Assembly (NCBI RefSeq): GCF_000192865.1
Contig: NC_015276.1
Coordinates: forward strand, 1,178,001-1,242,000
Direction of reading: 5' to 3'
DNA length: 64,000 nt
DNA from: Marinomonas mediterranea MMB-1
Lineage (GTDB): Bacteria > Pseudomonadota > Gammaproteobacteria > Pseudomonadales > Marinomonadaceae
This document shows, in pieces, positions 53,930 through 63,110 of this stretch (positions are counted from its first letter, which is position 1; each line of letters starts with the position of its first letter). Position numbers and translations under genes: made by a program. The notes under the pieces are model-generated. The model was given only the letters and a program-made list of their open reading frames with translations. It searched no databases and was not told the DNA's origin.

Positions 53930-55586
53930 ACTATATTCTGCACTTGTTTTAGAAGAATCAAGAACGACACGACGCCTTATAAGCGGCGCATTGGAATCCG
54001 TTAATATTGATGTCTATTCGGAAAATACTATCGAGGATTTGTATAGTGCTATAAAGAATAAAGTGTTTGATATATATATATTTGATGCGGATCTAAAATA
54101 CGACCTTCTTTTCAGTTTTGTTAATTATCTATTTTACGAAAACAGCGATGCAGTCGTTGTTCTTGTTTCTGAGGAATATGATGGGAAGGAGATTGGACGT
54201 TTTTTTAAAATAGGAATTAGTGATTTTGTCATTAAACCAATTGATTACGATATTTTTAAGAATAAAGTCGTTAGTTTACTGCGAAACGTAAGTAACAGAA
54301 AAGAGTTGATTAATGCAAATTCAAATTATGCAAGGTTAATGGACGAGAAATATCAAGAAGAAAAACTCGCATTTTATGTCTACGACCATATTTTATCGAC
54401 CCAGCTCACGAATATAGAAAGTGTGGATAGTGCTCACTATTCTCATGGACGATTTTGTGGCGATATTTTAGTGTCAGCTCTGTCACCTTCTGGTTCAATT
54501 TATATTATCTTGGCCGATGCAACAGGGCATGGAATGGCGGCTGCTCTCACTATCTATCCATTGGTATCAACCTTTAATGCGGTCGTTTCAAAGGGTTTTA
54601 CGATGTCCGCTATTATCAATGAGATCAGCGCAAAGCACATTCAACTGATTCCCGGGAACCGATTCGTGGCGTCGATTATTATCGAGGTCCGACCGATTCA
54701 GGATGACATTCGTGTCTGGAACGCGGGTATGCCAGATGTGTTAATGATGAAAGGAAAGGCTATTTCTAAACGCGTAAAGTCGTCCAATATGGCTATCGGC
54801 GTGTTGCCCGCCGATAGTCTGGATAAAAATATTGAAACCATTCCTATGTCAGATTTTACCCATCTAATCATGATGAGTGACGGCGTCATTGAAAATAAAG
54901 AAGTGAATAACAAGTTGATGACTTTTTCTGATGCTTATCACTATGTTTCAAATTTACCCCTTGAGTCTGAAACGATCATTTCACATATGAAAATGCTTGA
55001 TAAAGGCTGTGATGAAGATCTTGATGATATGACGGTGTGCATTATAAATATAGAAGGGGTGAAGGAATATTTGGATTTATCCTCGGATACGGTTGATCCG
55101 GTTTACGGTGATTTCAAAATTACATTTTCTTTGTTAGGGAATTCTATCAAAAATGAAACTTTACCAATTAAAGTGGCCGACTTTATAGAGTCCCAAGGGC
55201 TCGTTAAACCGTTTTGTCAGCGAGTTTTTACCGTGGTTAGTGAGTTGTATTCAAACTCTGTGGAGCATGGAGTATTAGGTTTTGATGCAAAAAATAAAAT
55301 TAGTGACTATGCTTTATTTATGGAAGAGAAAAAATCAAAACTTTCATTGTTAGGTAGAGAAGATAAAGTCGAAATTACATTTGAATGGAATGAACTAAAA
55401 CAGTCTTTGTTTGTAAATGTTTATGATACAGGCAGAGGTTACCAGTTAGAAAAAACAGAAACTTCATTTATCGACTCGTTAAATGGACGTGGCCTTAAAT
55501 TATGTAAAAAACTCAGTGATCAGTTTTTTTATGATGAAGAGCTTAATACTACGAAAGTGATGTTTAGATACAGAGAGGGATTATGA
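53922..55586 (+). CDS. REC-PP2C-HATPase partner-switch regulator (HsbR/CrsR-like)
   Basis: This 554-residue protein has a receiver domain (about residues 1-120), a SpoIIE/PP2C phosphatase (about 165-370; HYSHGRFCGDILVSALSPSG, ADATGHGMAAAL, MMSDGVIENKE) and a C-terminal RsbW-like ATPase (about 400-550; SELYSNSVEHGVLGFD). The receiver has an acidic FDADL site, but the usual N-terminal DD pair is EE (LVLEESRTTRR), so phosphorylation may be altered. By analogy it dephosphorylates or phosphorylates the STAS partner and so sets the activity of a sigma or anti-sigma factor (FlgM or RpoS in known systems). It overlaps cheY by 4 bases. Codon use looks more AT-rich than its neighbours. Confidence 0.88.
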   Translation: MNRLYSALVLEESRTTRRLISGALESVNIDVYSENTIEDLYSAIKNKVFDIYIFDADLKYDLLFSFVNYLFYENSDAVVVLVSEEYDGKEIGRFFKIGISDFVIKPIDYDIFKNKVVSLLRNVSNRKELINANSNYARLMDEKYQEEKLAFYVYDHILSTQLTNIESVDSAHYSHGRFCGDILVSALSPSGSIYIILADATGHGMAAALTIYPLVSTFNAVVSKGFTMSAIINEISAKHIQLIPGNRFVASIIIEVRPIQDDIRVWNAGMPDVLMMKGKAISKRVKSSNMAIGVLPADSLDKNIETIPMSDFTHLIMMSDGVIENKEVNNKLMTFSDAYHYVSNLPLESETIISHMKMLDKGCDEDLDDMTVCIINIEGVKEYLDLSSDTVDPVYGDFKITFSLLGNSIKNETLPIKVADFIESQGLVKPFCQRVFTVVSELYSNSVEHGVLGFDAKNKISDYALFMEEKKSKLSLLGREDKVEITFEWNELKQSLFVNVYDTGRGYQLEKTETSFIDSLNGRGLKLCKKLSDQFFYDEELNTTKVMFRYREGL

Positions 55587-55948
55587 ATAAGAATTTATTG
55601 GTTGTTGATGACTCTCCTTCCGTTCGTCAAATGGTAGAAGCAACTTTGAAGGGCGGAGGATATCAAGTAAAAACGGCGAAAGACGGGCGTGAAGCATTAG
55701 ATATTTGCCGTACTACCAAATTCGACTTCGTTCTAACAGACCAAAATATGCCTAATATGGATGGGTTAACGTTAATAAAATCACTGCGAGCGATGTCTGC
55801 CTACGCCCGAGTACCGCTTATTGTATTAACCACAGAAGCGAGTGATGCTATGAAGGCGAAAGGTAAAGCCGCAGGCGCGACTGGATGGATGGTAAAACCA
55901 TTTGATCCTAAAAAGCTGTTAGAGGTCGTTGCAAAAGTGGTTCGATAG
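55583..55948 (+). CDS. cheY: CheY-type single-domain response regulator
   Basis: This 121-residue receiver domain alone has the acidic pair DD (LLVVDDSPSVRQM), phospho-acceptor Asp in FVLTDQNMPNMDG, Thr in VLTTEAS and Lys in WMVKPFDP. It has no output domain and lies between the partner-switch regulator and cheA, so it is the natural phosphate acceptor of this CheA. The target could be the motor or another process. Confidence 0.93.
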   Translation: MNKNLLVVDDSPSVRQMVEATLKGGGYQVKTAKDGREALDICRTTKFDFVLTDQNMPNMDGLTLIKSLRAMSAYARVPLIVLTTEASDAMKAKGKAAGATGWMVKPFDPKKLLEVVAKVVR

Positions 55949-55963
55949 TTTCGAAGGCCACAT

Positions 55964-55995
55964 GATAGCCAGATAGCCAGATAGCCAGATAGCCA
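55964..55995 (+). repeat. four tandem copies of GATAGCCA before cheA
   Basis: Perfect octamer array in the cheY-cheA spacer, 89 bases upstream of the cheA start. A related GATAG occurs at 56000. It is not coding; it may vary in copy number. Confidence 0.9.
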
Positions 55996-56083
55996 AACAG
56001 ATAGTCACCGAGGAGTTTAACACTGAGGTTGAGAAACAACAGGACGTATCCGTTGTGTTTTTTAGCGTCGTTAGGGAATAACT

Positions 56084-58273
56084 ATGGATGATATGAATCA
56101 GTTTACTGAAATCTTCTTTGAAGAAGCGCAAGAGCATATTGATGCAATGGAGACTCTATTGCTTGCTTTTGATATAGAAGAGCCTGATATCGAAGAGCTT
56201 AATAGTATATTCCGAGCGGCGCACTCTATTAAGGGTGGCAGTGGTACGTTTGGTTTGCATGCCATGACGGGGGTGACTCACGTCATGGAGAATATTCTTG
56301 ACTCCGCTAGAAATGAAACACTGAAATTGGATGACCTTCTGATTACTGTGTTGCTTGAAACGGTCGATGTTTTAAAAAACATTCTCGACGCTTACCGCTT
56401 TAGTTCCGATATTGATTACCCAGAGATAGAGACGGCTAAGGCAAAATTAGAGCAAGAATTGGAAAGGGTAAGCGGCAGCTCTTCTGATAATGTATCAAAC
56501 ACTATACCTTCGAATATTGCACCTTCAAATACTGCACCTTCAAATACAGACAGCGGTGCTTTAGATTCCAGCGATTCATCGATTAATAAAGAATTAGAAG
56601 ACGACGATGCGTTTGGCTTTTTTGATCAAACTCTGGAAGACAGCGAAGATCCCGGTTTTGGACTTTTTGAACCGCTATTAGCGCAAAGTAAAGACAATAG
56701 CGAAGAGCATCAAGGCGTCGATTCTCATAACTCAGAGGATGCTGAATTCGAGGATGTTTGTTATGGATTCTTTAACGAAATAACGGAAGAAGAAGCTAAG
56801 AAAAAACCGTCGTCACACGATGACTCTGCGACCGACATAGAAAACGGAGAATCTAAAGGGTACGGTTTTTTTGAAAAGGTCGATGAGCAACCCTTATCAA
56901 GTGATCAAGAAGCATACGGTTTCTTCGACAATCTCAACGATTCTTCTGCTAATCATGACGTTTCGGCGCCCAATTCTTCAAATAGCCAACAAGCATCGAC
57001 TGCTTCTACGCCGCCGTCAGCTCCTGTCTCTAAAGGTGTAAAAAACCAAGAGAACGTCAAACAAAGTAAAAATACCGGAGAAGCGACCAGTATTCGAGTG
57101 GAGACGACGAAAGTGGATAAGCTCGTCAATTTAGTTGGGGAGCTCGTCATCACGCAGTCGATGCTCAAGCTTATTGGTAACGACGTTCAAGATAGCCTTT
57201 TGGAAAAAATGCAAATCGCCATTGCTGAATTAGAGCGTAATACGCGCGAGATTCAAGAAGCCGTAATGTCGGTTCGAATGCTCCCAATTTCAACGGTGTT
57301 TAATCGTTTCCCTCGGTTAGTTCGAGATCTATCTAAAAAACTCGATAAGCAAATCGAATTGGTGGTTGAAGGCGGCGCGACTGAAATTGACAAAAACTTG
57401 ATCGAAAAAATTTCGGATCCCTTAACCCATCTTATTCGAAACAGTGTTGATCATGGTATAGAGCTACCCCACGAACGAGAAGAAAAAGGTAAGCCTGCTA
57501 AAGGTTTGGTGACATTGTCTGCCAGCCAACGTGGGGGGGAGATTGTGATTGAAATCCGGGATGACGGTGGCGGTTTGAACAAAGAAAAAATTCTTCAAAA
57601 AGCCGTGGAAAATAACGTTAGCCTGCCTGATCCACTGACTGATTCTGCGGTATGGGGGCTTATTTTTGCACCCGGTTTCTCGACCGCGTCTGAGGTAACG
57701 GATGTCTCTGGGCGTGGTGTAGGGATGGATGTCGTCCGTAAGAATATTGAATCACTTGGTGGGCGAGTGGATATCTTCTCTGAAGACAATGTAGGGACAA
57801 AATTTCAAATTAGCCTGCCTCTTACTCTGGCGATTTTGGATGGTATGTGTATTCGCAGTGCGGAACAGGTTTTTGTTTTACCGCTCACTAACATTGTGGA
57901 AAGCCTTCAACCAGAAAGCAGCCAGATTCGAATCATGAAAAATAAGCCTTTGCTCTGGGTTAGGGAAGAATACTGGCCGTTAGTGGATTTGGGGCATGTA
58001 TTGGCTGATGAAGAGCCAGCGAAAGACCTGACCGAGCACATTGTCGTTTTGGTTGAAGCGGCAAATAATCGGTTTGGCTTAGTTGTTGAGGGTTTATTGG
58101 GTCAACAGCAAGTCGTGATTAAAAGTTTAGAGCGGCATTATAAACGTGTTCAAGGTGTTGCTGGCGCGACGATTATGGGGGATGGGAGTGTTGCATTGAT
58201 ACTCGACGCGGACTCTCTAACAGGATTTGTCAGCCAACCAACGCCGGAGGAAAGAGCTTATGTCATTAATTGA
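56084..58273 (+). CDS. cheA: chemotaxis histidine kinase CheA
   Basis: This 729-residue CheA has an Hpt domain with His47 (FRAAHSIKGGSGTFG) and a long acidic linker (about residues 130-335) carrying five [F/Y]GFF[D/E]-like motifs in place of an obvious P2 domain. The dimerisation domain follows (about 340-400; RVETTKVDKLVNLVGELVIT), then the ATPase (about 400-590; RNSVDHGIE, EIRDDGGGL, SGRGVGMDVV) and a CheW-like domain (about 590-725). It phosphorylates the CheY and CheB encoded in the operon. Its 3' end overlaps cheW by 14 bases. Confidence 0.96.
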   Translation: MDDMNQFTEIFFEEAQEHIDAMETLLLAFDIEEPDIEELNSIFRAAHSIKGGSGTFGLHAMTGVTHVMENILDSARNETLKLDDLLITVLLETVDVLKNILDAYRFSSDIDYPEIETAKAKLEQELERVSGSSSDNVSNTIPSNIAPSNTAPSNTDSGALDSSDSSINKELEDDDAFGFFDQTLEDSEDPGFGLFEPLLAQSKDNSEEHQGVDSHNSEDAEFEDVCYGFFNEITEEEAKKKPSSHDDSATDIENGESKGYGFFEKVDEQPLSSDQEAYGFFDNLNDSSANHDVSAPNSSNSQQASTASTPPSAPVSKGVKNQENVKQSKNTGEATSIRVETTKVDKLVNLVGELVITQSMLKLIGNDVQDSLLEKMQIAIAELERNTREIQEAVMSVRMLPISTVFNRFPRLVRDLSKKLDKQIELVVEGGATEIDKNLIEKISDPLTHLIRNSVDHGIELPHEREEKGKPAKGLVTLSASQRGGEIVIEIRDDGGGLNKEKILQKAVENNVSLPDPLTDSAVWGLIFAPGFSTASEVTDVSGRGVGMDVVRKNIESLGGRVDIFSEDNVGTKFQISLPLTLAILDGMCIRSAEQVFVLPLTNIVESLQPESSQIRIMKNKPLLWVREEYWPLVDLGHVLADEEPAKDLTEHIVVLVEAANNRFGLVVEGLLGQQQVVIKSLERHYKRVQGVAGATIMGDGSVALILDADSLTGFVSQPTPEERAYVIN

Positions 58274-58763
58274 ATTAGACGTAATCAGTTCGGCCCTTAC
58301 TGAGGAATTTCTTACGTTTGTGCTTGGTGATGAGACGTACGCGCTCGATATCATGGCTGTAAAAGAAATTCGAGGCTACGAGGACTCGACTAAGATAGCA
58401 AACGCACCAGACTACATAAAAGGGGTCATTAACCTAAGAGGGGATATTGTCCCCATCGTTGATTTGCGAATCAAATTTGGGATAGGTGAGCCTATTTATA
58501 ACGAGTGGACCATTGTCATTATGTTGAATGTAGGTACTCGGATTGCAGGAATTGTGGTTGACGCAGTGTCAGATGTTGTTGCGTTGAACGATGAAGGAAT
58601 AAAGCCGCCTCCCGAGTTTGGTACTGCATTCGACAGCCGCTATTTACGTGGTCTCGCAACGGTTGATGACCATATGGTCATTATCGTAAACATTGATGAA
58701 CTCATTTCAAGTGATGAACTCATTTCAAGTGATGAACTAGGCCTCTTTGATGCCGAACGTTAA
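58260..58763 (+). CDS. cheW: chemotaxis coupling protein CheW
   Basis: This 167-residue coupling protein links CheA to receptors. It shows EFLTFVLGDETYALDIMAVKEIRGYE, APDYIKGVINLRGDIVPIVDLRIKFG and IVVDAVSDVVALN. The ATG at 58260 follows GGAGGAAAG and overlaps cheA. The C-terminal tail carries a duplicated DELISS hexapeptide. Confidence 0.95.
   Translation: MSLIELDVISSALTEEFLTFVLGDETYALDIMAVKEIRGYEDSTKIANAPDYIKGVINLRGDIVPIVDLRIKFGIGEPIYNEWTIVIMLNVGTRIAGIVVDAVSDVVALNDEGIKPPPEFGTAFDSRYLRGLATVDDHMVIIVNIDELISSDELISSDELGLFDAER
58695..58738 (+). repeat. 18-bp direct repeat in the cheW 3' end
   Basis: Two exact copies of GATGAACTCATTTCAAGT plus a third partial copy add six residues per unit to the CheW tail. 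This looks like a recent slippage duplication. Confidence 0.9.
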
Positions 58764-58784
58764 GGAAACATAGGAGCACATACT

Positions 58785-61670
58785 ATGCAGTGGATGAATA
58801 ACATTAAACTCTCTCGCAAGTTCGTGTTGCTTGGCATTTTGGTTGCCATCAGCGTTGGCGTGCCGATTAAGTTTTTGATTGAACGAGAGATGTTGATATT
58901 CGAGAAAGCGAATAGCGAAATCTTAGGGGTTGAGCCGACCAATATGCTCTTGGAGTATGTGAAATTACTGCAACAACATAGAGGAAAGTCGGCAATATTC
59001 CTCAATGATGTTAGCCGATCAAGTGCTGATATTGATCAACTAGGTCAGAAAATTGATGCGTTTCATGTGACCGTATTGCAAGAAATGAAAACCCAATTCC
59101 CAAATTCCCCGATCGTGACAGATGTTGAACATCTTAAGGTGAATTTTGACCAACTTAGAAGTGAAGTCCGATCTCGCGCGGTTACGCCATCTGAGTCTTT
59201 CTCGTCGCATACTGGCTTAGTTATGCAGGCTGTTGCGGAAGATATTCCGTTTGTACTTGAATATTCAGGACTTATGTTTGATTCGTCTAAGGAAACGGCC
59301 TACCTGACGACGGCTTCTAAGTTAAATTTGCCCTTATCGATTGAAGGTATTGCACGACTTCGTGGTTTTGGTAGCGGAGCGCTTGCTTCTGATTACGTCA
59401 CACAAGAGCAAATTGGCAAGGTCATTTCTGCGTTAGCCTTCATTGAGGCACCTCATATCGAACTACTACACAATTTAAAAGCGGCTTACGATTCAACAGG
59501 GGATCCGCGAGCGAATGAATTGTATCGAGAAGCGAAGGTAATCGATGAAGATTATCAGGCTCTGCTAGACATCGCGCAAACCTACGTTATGGTCGAGGGC
59601 GTACCTAACTACAGTGCAGAGTCATTTTTTGATAACGCGACGGTTGTGATTGATGAATTGTTCCTGTTAAGTCGACATTCTTCAGATTTAATGAAAGAGC
59701 TTCTATTAGAGCGCGTTGAACATGTAAAAGTGGAGCTGGCTACTAGCCTTGGGATTGTATTTGGTTTTCTTATACTCGCCGTCGTTGCGTCCGTCTTTAT
59801 TCTTCGAAATTTAAATGTGGCGCTGTCTAGTTTGAGCGAGGCGGCCCGGTCTGTGGCGAATGGTGACTATGAAGTGGCGCTCAATAATACTCGCAAAGAT
59901 GAATTTGGCCTATTAAATCAATCTGTCGTTGATATGAGTGAAAGCTTGCATCAAGGAGAACTGGAACGCGAAGCTAACCTTAAAGAAATCGCGGATCGTC
60001 TAGTGGAAACCACACGGGTCGAGCAGGCTTTAAATGCTGCGGGCACAAATGTCGTTATTGTGAGTACTGAGCGCAAAGTCATCTACGCCAATACTTCAAT
60101 GAAGAAAATGCTAAAAAACGCTGAGCTCAGTTTACGTGATGTGATCTCTGGTTTTGATGCATCCGCAATCGTTGGTCAGAGTATTGATGTATTTAATGTG
60201 TCGGGTCAGCAAACAATCTTACCTGAAACTCTAAACTCACCGTACGAGTCTAATCTTGAGCTTGCAGGTATGCACTTTAGAGTGTTTGCGAATCCAATTT
60301 TCAGTCAGGAAAATGAGCGCATAGGATCGGTTGTTGAGTGGCTAGATCTTACAAGTGAAGTCGAAGCACAAAATGAAATTGGCTCAATTGTTGGGGAGGC
60401 CGCACGAGGAAACTTTACCGTTAGAGCGAAAGAAGAAGGCAAGCATGAATTCATGTTGTTTATGGCGCAATCGCTGAATAAATTAATGACGACGGCCGAT
60501 GAAGGTTTATCGGATGTAACTCGTGTATTAATGGCGCTCTCAAATGGTAATTTGACGGAGAAAATTACCCAAGAATATGAAGGTCAATTTAATGATCTTA
60601 AAACGTATTGTAATCAAACGAGCGAAAACTTGGCGAGTATGATTGGCGAGTTAAGGTTTGCGGCGGAAACCATCAACGTTGCGGCTTCAGAAATTGCCCA
60701 AGGGAACTCGGATCTTTCGAATCGAACAGAAACTCAAGCCTCTAGTTTGGAAGAAACCGCGTCCAGTATGGAAGAAATTACGAGTACGGTGAGACGTAAT
60801 GCAGATAATGCGTCTGAAGCGAATACGCTGGCTTCTGAGGCCGCGGGCGTGGCTATCACAGGGGGGGATTTGATCCATCAAGTCGTTGAAACTATGACGG
60901 CAATTAATGAGTCCTCTCAGAAGATTTCCGACATCATTGGTGTGATCGATGGCATCGCCTTCCAAACAAATATTCTGGCATTGAACGCCGCAGTGGAAGC
61001 CGCACGTGCAGGTGAACAAGGGCGAGGCTTTGCTGTTGTGGCATCTGAAGTACGAACCCTTGCACAGCGTTCCGCCAATGCGGCTAAGGATATTAAAGCG
61101 CTTATATCCGACTCGGTTTCTAAAATTGCCGATGGCAATGAGCTGGTGGGACAGTCTGGTGAAACAATGGGGCAAATCGTTGATTCGATTAAGCGAGTAA
61201 ACTCTATCATGACGGAGATTGCCGCGGCTTCTACACAGCAAGCGGCAGGCGTTGATGAGATTAATCGTACCATTTCTCAAATGGACGAAATGACCCAACA
61301 AAATGCGGCGCTTGTGGAAGAGGCTGCGGCGTCTGCCGAGAGCATGAGATCTCAAGCAAATGGTTTAGAACGCCAAGTGTCTAACTTTACGTTGGATTCC
61401 AATGCCGAGTCTAATGAACGCGTTTCGTTTGCGGGAGATGAAGCAACCCGAAAAGCGTCGTCTTCTACGCCAGCAAGGCACTTGTCTAGTTCAAATTCGC
61501 ATAACGCTAGTCAGTCCACTTCAAATGCTCCCCGTGTAGTAGCAACCGCACCTAATAAAGGGGCCAAAGCGGCGATGCCTTCACCTAAAGCTCATACCTC
61601 AACCTCAGGGTCTTCAGCCGCAATTACGGCTGGCGGTTCGATAAGTGAAGATGATTGGGAAGAGTTTTAG
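58785..61670 (+). CDS. large methyl-accepting chemotaxis protein
   Basis: This 961-residue receptor has an N-terminal membrane helix (about residues 13-32) and a periplasmic helical sensor region (about 35-310; [19 protein letters not shown] resembles nitrate/nitrite-type NIT sensor helices). A second helix follows (about 318-342), then HAMP (about 340-395), a PAS-like domain (about 405-520), a second HAMP-like segment (about 525-615) and the signalling domain (about 620-860; [40 protein letters not shown]). Methylation helices with [10 protein letters not shown] flank the tip. The long Ser/Thr/Ala-rich tail ends EDDWEEF, a pentapeptide-like tether that could bind CheR or CheB. It sits between cheW and cheR. 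The ligand is unknown. Confidence 0.92.
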   Translation: MQWMNNIKLSRKFVLLGILVAISVGVPIKFLIEREMLIFEKANSEILGVEPTNMLLEYVKLLQQHRGKSAIFLNDVSRSSADIDQLGQKIDAFHVTVLQEMKTQFPNSPIVTDVEHLKVNFDQLRSEVRSRAVTPSESFSSHTGLVMQAVAEDIPFVLEYSGLMFDSSKETAYLTTASKLNLPLSIEGIARLRGFGSGALASDYVTQEQIGKVISALAFIEAPHIELLHNLKAAYDSTGDPRANELYREAKVIDEDYQALLDIAQTYVMVEGVPNYSAESFFDNATVVIDELFLLSRHSSDLMKELLLERVEHVKVELATSLGIVFGFLILAVVASVFILRNLNVALSSLSEAARSVANGDYEVALNNTRKDEFGLLNQSVVDMSESLHQGELEREANLKEIADRLVETTRVEQALNAAGTNVVIVSTERKVIYANTSMKKMLKNAELSLRDVISGFDASAIVGQSIDVFNVSGQQTILPETLNSPYESNLELAGMHFRVFANPIFSQENERIGSVVEWLDLTSEVEAQNEIGSIVGEAARGNFTVRAKEEGKHEFMLFMAQSLNKLMTTADEGLSDVTRVLMALSNGNLTEKITQEYEGQFNDLKTYCNQTSENLASMIGELRFAAETINVAASEIAQGNSDLSNRTETQASSLEETASSMEEITSTVRRNADNASEANTLASEAAGVAITGGDLIHQVVETMTAINESSQKISDIIGVIDGIAFQTNILALNAAVEAARAGEQGRGFAVVASEVRTLAQRSANAAKDIKALISDSVSKIADGNELVGQSGETMGQIVDSIKRVNSIMTEIAAASTQQAAGVDEINRTISQMDEMTQQNAALVEEAAASAESMRSQANGLERQVSNFTLDSNAESNERVSFAGDEATRKASSSTPARHLSSSNSHNASQSTSNAPRVVATAPNKGAKAAMPSPKAHTSTSGSSAAITAGGSISEDDWEEF

Positions 61671-61672
61671 CA

Positions 61673-62479
61673 ATGTGTTCATTGAAAAGGGAGTTTCATT
61701 ACACACAGGAAGATTTTCATCGAGTGCGACTCTTGCTCAAGGCCATATCAGGGATTAATTTGGTTGAGACGAAAGATTCCATGGTTTACAGCCGATTAGC
61801 GTCTCGTGTTCGTTATCTAAAAATGAAAAAGGTGTCAGATTACCTTGCCTATATAGAGCGCGATGCTGAGGAGCTTGAGCATTTTGTCAACGCGCTCACA
61901 ACGAACCTAACGTCTTTCTTTCGAGAGCCTCATCATTTTGAGCAATTGACTCAGTTTGTGCGTTCTGGCGAAAGTGTTAATCGGGTATGGAGTGCGGCAT
62001 CGAGTACAGGCGAAGAACCTTATTCTATTGCTATGTCACTCGTTCGCTTGTGGGACAAGTTTGATATTCCCGCTCGAGTTGTTGCATCTGATATTAATAG
62101 TCATGTACTCAAAGCGGCAAGTGAGGGGGCGTATCATCTAGATAGTGTGGAATCAATTGAGGATAAACAGCGCTTTTTCTTAAAAGGGAAAGGTCGATGC
62201 GAAGGCATGGCCAGAGTGAAGCCTGAACTGAGGGAGCTAGTCGAATTTCGTCAGATTAATTTATTAAACGATGAATGGCCGATTGAGGAAGAGCAAGATG
62301 TTATTTTTTGCCGCAATGTCATGATCTATTTTGAAAAAGAACAGCAGGAAGCTTTGTTGGTTCGGTTATTGACTAGGCTACGCAAAGGCGGAATGTACAT
62401 AGCAGGCCATTCTGAAAACTTCTCTCAGTTTACCAACCTGATGTCACCATTAGGGAACACATCATATATCAAGCGCTGA
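61673..62479 (+). CDS. cheR: chemotaxis methyltransferase CheR
   Basis: This 268-residue SAM-dependent enzyme methylates receptor glutamates. It has the N-terminal helical domain (about 1-80) and catalytic domain with LTSFFREPHHFEQL, VWSAASSTGEEPYSIAM and DVIFCRNVMIYFEKEQQ. The ATG at 61673 directly follows the receptor stop codon (two-base gap); an upstream TTG in frame is not preferred. The receptor's WEEF-like tail fits a CheR docking pentapeptide. Confidence 0.95.
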   Translation: MCSLKREFHYTQEDFHRVRLLLKAISGINLVETKDSMVYSRLASRVRYLKMKKVSDYLAYIERDAEELEHFVNALTTNLTSFFREPHHFEQLTQFVRSGESVNRVWSAASSTGEEPYSIAMSLVRLWDKFDIPARVVASDINSHVLKAASEGAYHLDSVESIEDKQRFFLKGKGRCEGMARVKPELRELVEFRQINLLNDEWPIEEEQDVIFCRNVMIYFEKEQQEALLVRLLTRLRKGGMYIAGHSENFSQFTNLMSPLGNTSYIKR

Positions 62480-62498
62480 GTGAGTGTGAGGAGTGGTT

Positions 62499-63110
62499 AT
62501 GCAATCAGGTTCTGAGGTTGATCATTTTGCTACGCATCGGTTCTTTGATTCTCGTTTTAATATGGAAACCGTGAAGGTACTCCCTGGAGAATTTTATGCC
62601 AGCGGTAACGATGAGATGGTGACCACATTACTAGGGTCTTGTGTCGCTGTTTGTTTATATGACGAAGAAGCGCATGTCGGTGGCATGAACCACTTTTTGT
62701 TACCGGAGCAGGAGCAGACAAGTGAGTTTCTTTTGTCTACCTCAGCACGTTACGGCGTTCATTCAATGGAATTGTTGATTAATCATCTGATTAAAATTGG
62801 GGGAAGGCGGAATCATTTGTCAGCGAAGGTCTTTGGTGGGGCAAGTGTTTTAAGCTCCAATATATCAAATGTTGGCGAAAATAATGTGAGGTTCACAAAG
62901 TGCTATTTAAACAACGAAGGGATTCCGGTAACAGGATTGGATGTCTATGAAGATTGTCCGCGACGTGTGAACTTTTTTCCAGCGACAGGGAGAGTGTTGA
63001 TGAAACGCCTGAAGCCTCGAAAAGACAATAAATTAGTTGAGCAGGAGCTGGGATATAAACGATCAATCTCCAGTGATTCGGGCTTTTCTGGCGATGTGGA
63101 CCTTTTCTAA
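62499..63110 (+). CDS. cheD: chemoreceptor glutamine deamidase CheD
   Basis: This 203-residue deamidase has the conserved catalytic segment TTLLGSCVAVCLYDEEAHVGGMNHFLLPE (seen in part: LLGSCVAVC with the nucleophile Cys, and the His in GGMNHF). It matures receptors by turning Gln into Glu. The ATG at 62499 follows GAGGAG by 6 bases. Its stop shares one base with the cheB start. Confidence 0.94.
   Translation: MQSGSEVDHFATHRFFDSRFNMETVKVLPGEFYASGNDEMVTTLLGSCVAVCLYDEEAHVGGMNHFLLPEQEQTSEFLLSTSARYGVHSMELLINHLIKIGGRRNHLSAKVFGGASVLSSNISNVGENNVRFTKCYLNNEGIPVTGLDVYEDCPRRVNFFPATGRVLMKRLKPRKDNKLVEQELGYKRSISSDSGFSGDVDLF

Noticed and set aside
60687..61355. 222-codon frame opposite the large MCP gene
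   Set aside because: Its composition (rich in Arg, His, Cys) is that of an antisense shadow of the conserved signalling domain.
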